Source: Ignavibacterium sp. (lineage in GTDB: Bacteria > Bacteroidota > Ignavibacteria > Ignavibacteriales > Ignavibacteriaceae). From it: a DNA stretch of 64,000 nucleotides. Shown here piece after piece: positions 16,924 to 24,452 of this stretch. The stretch is from positions 2,981,116-3,045,115 of the forward strand of contig JAVSMP010000001.1 in the NCBI GenBank assembly GCA_032027145.1, given 5' to 3'. The first letter of the stretch is position 1; each line of letters starts with the position of its first letter. Made by a program: the position numbers and the translations under genes. The notes below the pieces were generated by a model. It did no database searches. It was given only the letters and a program-made list of their open reading frames with translations, and was not told the DNA's origin.

Positions 16924-18836
16924 CAATTCCATTATCCCGCCAGGGCGGGACAAGTCGGTTCGATTAAAAGCAAAGAAAAATAAACACAATATCAAACTAT
17001 ATCAAAAGGTCTTCGAAGTGGCTTTAGCCACGAAGATCCCGATAGGCGCCAGCCGTATCGGGACAATTCCATTATCCCGCCAGGGCGGGACAAGTGGTTC
17101 GATTAAAAGTATAGGAAGCACAAGGACTTACCTGCAACGCTATAGTCTCAATTCCATTATCCCGCCGGGGCGGGACAAGTGGTTCGATTAAAAGGGAAAT
17201 GATAAAAAATTCATATGAAAACGCTGGGTAGTCTCAATTCCATTATGGTTCGATTAAAAGACAAAACACATTATACAGTTCACACGGCAGACCTCTCAGT
17301 CTCAATTCCATTATGGTTCGATTAAAAGTATAAAATTGGTGAAAGGGGTTTTAAATTAGATTTTGAGTCTCAATTCCATTATGGTTCGATTAAAAGATAT
17401 GTGTTACATATCAGCAGAGAAACCAGAAATATGTCTCAATTCCATTATCCCGCCAGGGCGGGACAAGTGGTTCGATTAAAAGGAAGTGAGGAAACTGGTG
17501 AAGAAATCAGACCCAGCGGTCTCAATTCCATTATCCCGCCAGGGCGGGACAAGTCGGTTCGATTAAAAGCAAAGAGGTTTATATGTGTTTCATATCAGAA
17601 AGAGGTCTCAATTCCATTATGGTTCGATTAAAAGCAGTATGCAAAAAACAGAATGGAAGCTATTGAACGGTCTCAATTCCATTATCCCGCCAGGGCGGGA
17701 CAAGTCGGTTCGATTAAAAGAATGAACCAGATAAATTTACAACTGCTTTTAATTCTGTCTCAATTCCATTATGGTTCGATTAAAAGTACTTCTTCGGGGG
17801 TTCCCCGAAAGCAGACTGTTCCGTCTCAATTCCATTATGGTTCGATTAAAAGTAACGGTAATACTGAGCAAAAACACATTCGGGGTGAAGTCTCAATTCC
17901 ATTATGGTTCGATTAAAAGAATGATGATTGATGCACTCAACGGATTGTTTGATTAGTCTCAATTCCATTATCCCGCCAAGGCGGGACAAGTCGGTTCGAT
18001 TAAAAGCAAAGAAAAATAAACACAATATCAAACTATATCAAAAGGTCTTCGAAGTGGCTTTAGCCACGAAGATCCCGATAGGCGCCAGCCGTATCGGGAC
18101 AATTCCATTATCCCGCCAAGGCGGGACAAGTCGGTTCGATTAAAAGCAAAGAAAAATAAACACAATATCAAACTATATCAAAAGGTCTTCGAAGTGGCTT
18201 TAGCCACGAAGATCCCGATAGGCGCCAGCCGTATCGGGACAATTCCATTATGGTTCGATTAAAAGAATAGCCCGCCTCACTTTCCTACCACCTCACATTC
18301 CTGTCTCAATTCCATTATGGTTCGATTAAAAGTAATGCAGTAGAACTTATTGATGATTACTGCAAAAAGTCTCAATTCCATTATGGTTCGATTAAAAGCT
18401 GATAGAATCGTTCAGGAAGCAACGACCAAAGGCTGTCTCAATTCCATTATGGTTCGATTAAAAGGATAGCCTTTTTTTTTATACTACTATGAAAACAAAA
18501 GTCTCAATTCCATTATCCCGCCAGGGCGGGACAAGTGGTTCGATTAAAAGAAAGAAAGGAGTTCACTATGCGTTACGAATATCATTGTCTCAATTCCATT
18601 ATGGTTCGATTAAAAGATTTTTATCAACAAACAAAAGGAGTAAAAAATGAAATGTCTCAATTCCATTATGGTTCGATTAAAAGAGAGCAAAAAAAGACCA
18701 TAAAAACAACAAATGGATTAGTCTCAATTCCATTATGGTTCGATTAAAAGGGTGCAGATACAGCTTTTGAACAAGGCTGTAATGCGGTCTCAATTCCATT
18801 ATCCCGCCAGGGCGGGACAAGTGGTTCGATTAAAAG

Positions 18837-19064
18837 AGTAGCCCTCATCCTAACCTTCTCCCTAAGGGAGAAGGTCTCAATCCCATTATCCCGCCAGGGC
18901 GGGACAAGTCGGTTCGATTAAAAGCAAAGAAAAATAAACACAATATCAAACTATATCAAAAGGTCTTCGAAGTGGCTTTAGCCACGAAGATCCCGATAGG
19001 CGCCAGCCGTATCGGGACAATTCCATTATCCCGCCAGGGCGGGACAAGTCGGTTCGATTAAAAG
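18837..19064. repeat. 228-bp internal array duplication, leader-side copy
   Basis: Identical by eye to 16743-16970. The spacer at 18837-18873 (same as 16743-16779) contains CTTCTCCCTAAGGGAGAAG, itself a near-perfect palindrome that extends one base into the repeat. Only three spacers separate this block from the leader. Confidence 0.85.
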
Positions 19065-19266
19065 AATAAAAAAATGAATACTATCATAAATAAAACCCCT
19101 GTCTCAATTCCATTATGGTTCGATTAAAAGTACCTGCCGTCACGACAAATATTTGGTCCTTCAAAAGCGTCTCAATTCCATTATGGTTCGATTAAAAGTC
19201 CCTTCCTTGTTCTTAATCTTGCTTAAGATAAGCTTGGTCTCAATTCCATTATGGTTCGATTAAAAG

Positions 19267-19605
19267 CCTTGGTTCTCATCTCAAAAATATTTGTTTTTCT
19301 TATAAAATCATACTTCTGCTTAAATCATTTTTCCTGAACCTAATTTTATCCGAAAACATCCGGTAGTTCAAGTTGTGTTTTGAGCATAATTTTGAAGAAT
19401 ATCACTATCTAATTTATGTGTGTATATTTTATTAAACGGAGGTTCAAGTTTTTTGTTTTGATATTCGTCTGTTTTACCACTTTTGGTTTTTAATTTTTTT
19501 TACTGTTTGGTTAAAGTTAAGTGTTTTTATTTTTTCTGTTTAACTAATTTTTTAGTTTTTTTACGGAAACAAAACTGTTTAATTGTTTTTACATAATACC
19601 AGTTA
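19267..19605 (-). promoter_or_regulatory. CRISPR leader
   Basis: 339 bp of AT-rich DNA without a gene, between the TPR gene and the first repeat. It has T runs, short AAACAG/AAACTG repeats and no palindromes A or B. The nearest repeats (28-30) are all intact, as expected at the growing end. A promoter pair is seen inside (listed separately). Confidence 0.75.
19343..19371 (-). promoter_or_regulatory. probable pre-crRNA promoter
   Basis: On the minus strand, TTGAAC (19371-19366) and TAAAAT (19348-19343) are separated by 17 bp, a near-consensus sigma-70 type pair. It points into the array, about 70 bp ahead of the first repeat. Bacteroidota often use a different consensus, so this needs a transcript start for proof. 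Confidence 0.5.
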
Positions 19606-21300
19606 TTATTGTTTTACTGTAGATTTTGCAGAGGTGTATTTTTTTAAATAGAATTTTTTCAATTGTAAAAATTTTTTCTTAAAAACTTTATCATTAAAGT
19701 TTATGTATTTATCAATTATTTCTTCAGCATTTACTATTGAGTTATTTAACAGATATGCTATTGCCAATGTATGTGCTGCATACGCTGGTAAAGTTTTTTT
19801 GCTTTTGTAAAGCGGTTCTAATGTTTTTATAGCTGCTTCGTATTTTTTTTCAGAAATATTTAGCAATGCAGTTTTTTCTAATACAAAAATTTTGTTTTGA
19901 TTTTGTAATTCTTTAGGAAAGCTGGTTTCCAAAGCTTTTTGAAAATATTCTTTTGCTGTATCGGCATATTTATTTTTCTTTACAGTTATAAAAGTAAAAA
20001 GGTTTATTGATGCTTTTCTATAAGATTTGTAAACGCCTGCAATAAAATTATCAACATCAGATTTATCAATTAAGTAGTTTTCGTTCTTGTTACGGTTGTA
20101 ATCTTTAATTATACATTTATCAATATAGCTTTCTGCTTTTATTAAAAGATTGAATCTTTCTTCATTACTTGTTTTACTATTGCCAAAAGGATCACAATCA
20201 TATAAAAGATTTTTTGCATTAAAATCAAACTTGCTTAACTGCAGATAATTTTGTGCAAGATGATAAAGAGATTTTATGTAATACTTTTTATATCGTTTTA
20301 CATCAAACTCATTGTCAATTAAATTTTCGAAGCAATAAACTGCTTTTTCAAAAGCTTCTATACCCGTTATTAAAAACTTCCGGGCTTCTTCGGATTTTGT
20401 CTGCAGTCCGTTTTCATCAGTATTTTTGAAAAGAATATCATTAAATAAAAATTCTGATAATATAAATCCCTTTCTGTAAAGATCAGCAACTCTGTTTGGT
20501 TCTAAATCAAAAACTTTTTCAAGATATTCTAATGCAGCTTCTGATTCTGTCAGGATATTTCCGTCCCTTCTTCCACCGGGCATGCTTAACTCAGTAGCAG
20601 ATTGATATAGGCTGTAAGCAAAGTTGGAGTAATATGCGGCATTTTTAGGTTCAAGTTCTATGCAGCGTTTACGCAGTTTAAAAGTCAGTTTTCTAAGTTT
20701 TCTTTTTTCAGCCAAATAATCATCTCTTTTACTTTTATCAGAAAATTTTCTTTTAAGATTTTCAGTGCATTCAGCCATTTTTGCAGCAGCAAACGAAAAT
20801 TTTGAAAGCAGTTCGGCATCATTCCAAATAATACTTTTTTCTAAAGGCTCAAACTGTTTTAGGATTTTAAATATTGCTTCCCAATCATTTTTGTTTTCCA
20901 GGCTTGATAACTGTGTAATTATTTTGTTATTAGCCAGCATTTCAAAAAAGTTTGTTTCATCCACAGCACAGCAAAATGGAAGCTCGAGTATGCTTTTAAT
21001 TTTAAAATATTTTTTAAGTGCATCTTTTATCTGAAAGGATGGGTAGTCAGTTTGTTTTTCAATTTCGCAATTTATTTTAAGATAGTTCTTGCTTATCAGT
21101 GATGATTTAACATTTAACTGAACTGCATTTTTTTCTTTTTGATTAGATTTATTAAAGTAAATCAAAGCAGATTTGATACTAATTACTTCGGTAACATTTT
21201 GTGGTATGCAGTTTTTAATCTTGATAAAATAATCACTGCCCCAAAAAAATGTTTCAGCGTTATTGATAAACTCTTTTGATGTAGAAATAATAAAGATCAT
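19606..21300 (-). CDS. TPR-rich protein of unknown function in the CRISPR-cas locus
   Basis: A 564-residue protein that I do not recognise. The first ~130 residues are not repeat-like (MIFIISTSKEFINNAETFFW..). From about 190 onward there are degenerate TPR-like helices (LEPKNAAYYSNFAYSLYQSA; LEYLEKVFDLEPNRVADLYRKGF; KYEAAIKTLEPLYKSK; YAAHTLAIAYLLNN). It is strongly basic with Lys/Arg clusters (LKRKFSDKSKRDD; EKRKLRKLTFKLRKR), so RNA or DNA contact is possible. No HEPN, CHAT or nuclease motif was found. It follows cas2 by 17 bp on the same strand and ends at the leader, so it is in the adaptation operon. It could be an adaptation accessory factor or an effector adaptor. Confidence 0.75.
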   Translation of the reverse strand: MIFIISTSKEFINNAETFFWGSDYFIKIKNCIPQNVTEVISIKSALIYFNKSNQKEKNAVQLNVKSSLISKNYLKINCEIEKQTDYPSFQIKDALKKYFKIKSILELPFCCAVDETNFFEMLANNKIITQLSSLENKNDWEAIFKILKQFEPLEKSIIWNDAELLSKFSFAAAKMAECTENLKRKFSDKSKRDDYLAEKRKLRKLTFKLRKRCIELEPKNAAYYSNFAYSLYQSATELSMPGGRRDGNILTESEAALEYLEKVFDLEPNRVADLYRKGFILSEFLFNDILFKNTDENGLQTKSEEARKFLITGIEAFEKAVYCFENLIDNEFDVKRYKKYYIKSLYHLAQNYLQLSKFDFNAKNLLYDCDPFGNSKTSNEERFNLLIKAESYIDKCIIKDYNRNKNENYLIDKSDVDNFIAGVYKSYRKASINLFTFITVKKNKYADTAKEYFQKALETSFPKELQNQNKIFVLEKTALLNISEKKYEAAIKTLEPLYKSKKTLPAYAAHTLAIAYLLNNSIVNAEEIIDKYINFNDKVFKKKFLQLKKFYLKKYTSAKSTVKQ

Positions 21301-21317
21301 CAGTTTAAATTGATTGA

Positions 21318-21611
21318 TTAAAAAAACTGTGTAATTTCATTTTTTTCAGTTCCTAATATTTTTTTACCTATATGTTTTTGTTCTTCGGCATAGTAAAAGA
21401 TAATAGAATCTTTTTCTTTGTTAATAATACTTATCAATCTATCTTTTAATGCTTTAAATTGCTTTGCAGTTAAAACACCTTCAAAAGCAGAGTTTTGAAC
21501 CCAATTCATATACTTTCTGAAAGTCTTTAACACTTTCGGTAGTCTTTTAGGGTTAGATATGTCATAAACAGCTATATAAAACACTTTACTAATTGGCTCT
21601 GTATGGATCAT
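21318..21611 (-). CDS. cas2: CRISPR-associated endonuclease Cas2
   Basis: A 97-residue Cas2 with the ferredoxin-like N-terminus FYIAVYDISNPKRLPKVLKTFRKYMNWVQNSAFEG; the Asp in YDI is the conserved metal-site residue. The C-terminal KDSIIFYYAEEQKHIGKKILG is typical. Cas2 bridges two Cas1 dimers in the spacer-integration complex. The start overlaps the cas1 stop by 23 bases, indicating coupled translation. Length is normal. Confidence 0.95.
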   Translation of the reverse strand: MIHTEPISKVFYIAVYDISNPKRLPKVLKTFRKYMNWVQNSAFEGVLTAKQFKALKDRLISIINKEKDSIIFYYAEEQKHIGKKILGTEKNEITQFF

Positions 21612-22665
21612 AGGATTTAAGTTTACCGTTTAAATAATTAATTAAGTTATAACATTCCATTCTAATTAAGGACCTGAATGAAAGCCTTCTGTTAATTCTT
21701 TTATGCAGTATTACAGTGCTGAGTCTTTTTTCAAATTCTTCAACAAATTTTTTTCTAGCATTATCCTTCAGATATAATCCTTTTTCAGTTGGTTTAAAAT
21801 CATCTGGTTGAATAATATTAAGGTTTATCACTCTGAAAATAACTTTATCAACAATTACAGGTTTAAATATTTCAGAAAGATCATAAGTCAATGGATGTTT
21901 GTTATCGCCAACCTCGTGTATAAAGCCAATAAAAGGGCTTAATCTTGTTCTATATATTTCGGAAAAGCATACAGCATACAGCAATGAGTTACCGAATGAA
22001 ATTAGTGAGTTTACAGTACCAACAGGTGGATTTTTCATTCTTCTATAAAAATCATTTTGTTGTTTTAATATTTTCTGCCAGCTTTCGTAATAAATATTTC
22101 TAACCTGTCCTTCAAAGCCCATTAGTTCTTGTATAGTTTCAGCAAATCTAACTTGTTCAATATAGGCTGAGATAGTGTTAATCTGCTCATCAAGATCAAG
22201 CCCTGTATATGTATATGCTTTTAAGCTGGTCAATATATTTTTCAGTGAAGATTCAATAATCTTTTTTGCGATATAAATTCTTCTGTTTTGGTTAAGATAA
22301 GCACTGTATTGCAGTAACTGAATATCACCTGATCCATTATGATTTACTGGCATAAAACTGCCGATATAGTTTCCGTAATAATTAAATATGTGCACAGGTA
22401 TTGAATAATTATTAAGACATTTAAACAACTGAGTATTAAATCTTACTTCACCAAAAGTATAAATAGATTCTACAGATTCAGCAGGTATATGTTTTGAGCT
22501 GCCATTTGTTTCAGATTTAGCAGGCGGCAGAATAATATGCTCTTCTTTGTCTTCAAAAATATCTATTTTGTTAAGAGGTTCAGTATCCGCTAAAGTATTA
22601 AGAATTAATGAATCATTCTTTCTGGACAGAACAGAATTCGAGAATATGTAAATGTTGTTTTTCAC
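21589..22665 (-). CDS. cas1: CRISPR-associated integrase Cas1
   Basis: A 358-residue Cas1 of the type I-B/III branch. Seen: SIYTFGEVRFNTQLFKCLNNYSIPVHIFNYYGNYIGSF in the N-terminal beta domain, and the metal triad in the helical domain: ELMGFEGQVRNIYY (Glu), LSPFIGFIHEVGDNKHPLTYDLSEIFKP (His and the following acidic residue). It is somewhat longer than usual; the extra residues (about 25-55, PLNKIDIFEDKEEHIILPPAKSE) interrupt the N-terminal domain. Integrates new spacers beside the leader at 19267. Fully intact. Confidence 0.95.
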   Translation of the reverse strand: MKNNIYIFSNSVLSRKNDSLILNTLADTEPLNKIDIFEDKEEHIILPPAKSETNGSSKHIPAESVESIYTFGEVRFNTQLFKCLNNYSIPVHIFNYYGNYIGSFMPVNHNGSGDIQLLQYSAYLNQNRRIYIAKKIIESSLKNILTSLKAYTYTGLDLDEQINTISAYIEQVRFAETIQELMGFEGQVRNIYYESWQKILKQQNDFYRRMKNPPVGTVNSLISFGNSLLYAVCFSEIYRTRLSPFIGFIHEVGDNKHPLTYDLSEIFKPVIVDKVIFRVINLNIIQPDDFKPTEKGLYLKDNARKKFVEEFEKRLSTVILHKRINRRLSFRSLIRMECYNLINYLNGKLKSYDPYRAN

Positions 22666-22877
22666 AGCAAACCTTTTTTATTGTTTTATTAAACTCTTTT
22701 TGGATTATCAGCATTTGCGATTATTATTTCAATTATTTTACCTGCAACACCCCCGATCTTTCATCATTTGAAGTAGTCTCAGCTTCTGAAAGTTCTCAAA
22801 TACTAAAATGCTCTCTCAACTTATATTTGAAATTAGTCCGGCATACTAACCGGTTTAATCTTTTATTTTATTCAAAG
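22666..22877 (-). other. 212-bp gap with possible gene debris
   Basis: No intact gene. On the minus strand short runs look coding in shifting frames: NRLVCRTNFKYKLREHFSI, then a stop, ELSEAETTSNDERSGVLQVK, and in another frame GGVAGKIIEIIIANADNPKRV. They may be remnants of a small cas-locus gene or chance. No family recognised. Confidence 0.25.
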
Positions 22878-23201
22878 TTAATTAATTGAGTAGTACATTT
22901 TAATAGTTTTGCAGTCCTCCTTTTCAATATGATTATGAAATCCAGTAGCGTTAAAGAAAAAATTCCTAATTTCACTGTCTTTAGTAACTACACATAAATG
23001 ATGTATTATAGCATCAGAAAAAATTATTGTTTTCCCTTCAATAAATTCCACATTATTTGGTTCATAGTAGTTTATTATAAATTCATACTCTGCCCAGATA
23101 CCTGAATAGAAAGTTTTCGCTCCAACTATTTCAATTGCATCTGATATGCTGTTGCCATTACCGCCTTCAAATTTTATAATTTCTGCAGTTGAATCCTTCA
23201 T
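22878..23201 (-). CDS. small hypothetical protein in the cas locus
   Basis: A 107-residue acidic protein with no family that I recognise. No signal peptide or membrane helix. Beta-rich look (ISDAIEIVGAKTFYSGIWAEYEF; EFIEGKTIIFSDAIIHHLCVV) with a conserved-looking HH pair and FHNH. The ORF is supported by GGAG eight bases before the ATG. It lies after a terminator and before cas1, so it may be the first gene of the adaptation transcript. It could be a CRISPR accessory, an anti-CRISPR-like or transferred cargo gene, or unrelated. Confidence 0.6.
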   Translation of the reverse strand: MKDSTAEIIKFEGGNGNSISDAIEIVGAKTFYSGIWAEYEFIINYYEPNNVEFIEGKTIIFSDAIIHHLCVVTKDSEIRNFFFNATGFHNHIEKEDCKTIKMYYSIN

Positions 23202-23257
23202 ATTTAATCTCCGTAAAATTTTACAGGGGCAAAATAGAATCTATATGAAAGGGAGTA

Positions 23258-23285
23258 AATAAAAACAACATTGTGGAAATGTTGT
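23258..23285 (-). terminator. intrinsic terminator after the CARF genes
   Basis: On the minus strand ACAACATT (23285-23278) and AATGTTGT (23272-23265) form a perfect 8-bp stem with a 5-nt loop, followed by TTTTATTTA. It sits between the NE0113-family gene and the 107-residue gene, separating the csm/CARF transcript from cas1-cas2. Confidence 0.6.
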
Positions 23286-23366
23286 GTAAGAATTGTATTA
23301 TTAAACTGATAACTTATCTGTGCCGGATTTACAGTTTTGATTTACAAAGATTGATAATCTGTTCTA

Positions 23367-24452
23367 TTAGTACGATAATTTAATTTTGTCTGTTTCGGAT
23401 TTTATAAAATATTTTGTGTTTCCGTATTCTCTTTCACTGCTGATTATAAATTGGTCAGCAGTAACTTCATCATCAAAAAGCGGCGCTAAACATTTGTTAA
23501 TTTTGGAACGCTTTGTACGGATTGCTTCATGTCCAAAACCTTTTAGCCACCATGTGTTTTTCTTCTTTCCATCGAAATAATAGTATGGATATTTTTCACG
23601 CATAAAACTATAAACAGCATTTGCAAATTCTATGTCTGCTAAATAACCTATTGTAAGTTTTTCTTTCCCTTCTTGTTTTATCTCTAACAATTTAAAATAA
23701 ATTGCAAATTCTTGTGGCTCTAGCTTTATAGAATTTAGTCCAAATTTTACTTCTCTTGTATCAGTCTTCAGAATAATTTTTGTTTTATTAGTTAGCGCTT
23801 TTAATTGATTCTGAGTTTTTTCAACAAAATCCGAGTAATTTTTAAGATCTTTTATCTCGCTTCCTAAAATGGATCTTAGACGAATAAATGGTATTTCAGA
23901 AAGTTCTAACTCCTTTGCATCTTGTTTATTTTTTGGATAAAAGCCTTTGAATTCATTTTTTTCAGAAGTAAGCACATGAAGCAACTTATCATTTTCGCGC
24001 CCAAATAAAGTTAGTGCAAAGGCAAGATGGACACTCATAGTTTTTCTTCCGCCAGAAATTGAACAATATAAGTTCGTATTATCTCGAGTTGAAATGCTTT
24101 TGATAAACTCGCACATTCTGTTAGGAAAAAGTATATTATGTTTATCTGTACGAATATCAGAAAGCTCTAATGATTCTTCCTTAGCCGTAATAATATGCTC
24201 ACTGTTATTCTCAAACTTTGGCAGATTTACTTTGTACTGTTGACACAAATTTTCAATTTCGGATTTAAGAGCAGATTTAGGAGTATTAGGTGCTTTGTCA
24301 GTTCCTTGTATCACATTTTTCCCCCTTTGTGTAGTAAGCACATAAATTTCGTGTATCGGAATTTTATTTTTTACCGAAAGACAAAAAAGGGTTTCGGTTA
24401 TAATTTGAGGTGTAAGACCAGAAACACAAATGAGAATATTCTTAGTTTTCAT
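23367..24452 (-). CDS. CARF-domain protein, NE0113 family (TIGR02584/PF09623)
   Basis: A 361-residue protein. The N-terminal CARF (Rossmann-like) domain is clear: ILICVSGLTPQIITETLFCL at residues 5-24 and SISGGRKTMSVHLAFALTLFGR near 130-150, the ligand-binding signatures. The C-terminal ~100 residues (GHEAIRTKRSKINKCLAPLF..) look like a winged-helix domain. No HEPN RxxxxH motif or PD-(D/E)XK site was seen. Family members are annotated as ring nucleases or cyclic-oligoadenylate sensors in type III systems; this one could degrade the signal or act as a transcriptional sensor. It overlaps the Card1-like gene by four bases. Confidence 0.85.
   Translation of the reverse strand: MKTKNILICVSGLTPQIITETLFCLSVKNKIPIHEIYVLTTQRGKNVIQGTDKAPNTPKSALKSEIENLCQQYKVNLPKFENNSEHIITAKEESLELSDIRTDKHNILFPNRMCEFIKSISTRDNTNLYCSISGGRKTMSVHLAFALTLFGRENDKLLHVLTSEKNEFKGFYPKNKQDAKELELSEIPFIRLRSILGSEIKDLKNYSDFVEKTQNQLKALTNKTKIILKTDTREVKFGLNSIKLEPQEFAIYFKLLEIKQEGKEKLTIGYLADIEFANAVYSFMREKYPYYYFDGKKKNTWWLKGFGHEAIRTKRSKINKCLAPLFDDEVTADQFIISSEREYGNTKYFIKSETDKIKLSY

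Larger units (their letters stand above)
16743..16970. repeat. 228-bp internal array duplication, distal copy
   Basis: Spacer 1, repeat 1, spacer 2 and repeat 2 here are identical by eye to 18837-19064 (spacers 26-27, repeats 26-27), including a shared repeat mutation (AATCCC for AATTCC at about 16786). The upstream half repeat with palindrome A also matches. A block copied from near the leader to the far end, or the reverse, explains this better than spacer-by-spacer addition. Confidence 0.85.
16729..19266 (-). CRISPR. CRISPR array, 30 complete repeats, with palindrome-interrupted repeats
   Basis: The intact repeat is 30 bp: on the plus strand it starts GTCTCAATTCCATTAT and ends GGTTCGATTAAAAG. 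It occurs intact 16 times. Nine repeats carry palindrome A only, four carry A and B, one carries B only. A half repeat (16729-16742) begins the array. Spacers are 35-38 bp; 25 of the 30 are distinct. The crRNA strand is inferred to be minus because the reverse complement ends in ATTGAGAC, like the ATTGAAAC/G 5' tag of type III and I-B crRNAs, and because the leader and promoter are at the right end. Repeat starts: 16780, 16869, 17009, 17145, 17231, 17299, 17367, 17433, 17519, 17605, 17670, 17757, 17823, 17890, 17956, 18045, 18185, 18303, 18369, 18435, 18501, 18587, 18654, 18721, 18787, 18874, 18963, 19101, 19169, 19237. Confidence 0.97.

Noticed and set aside
17401-18747. Plus-strand ORFs inside the CRISPR array (for example 17401-17631, 17653-17916, 18535-18747)
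   Set aside because: Their peptides are translations of the repeat (SQFHYGSIKR, SIPLWFD patterns) and have no start signal or domain; they are by-products of the periodic sequence.
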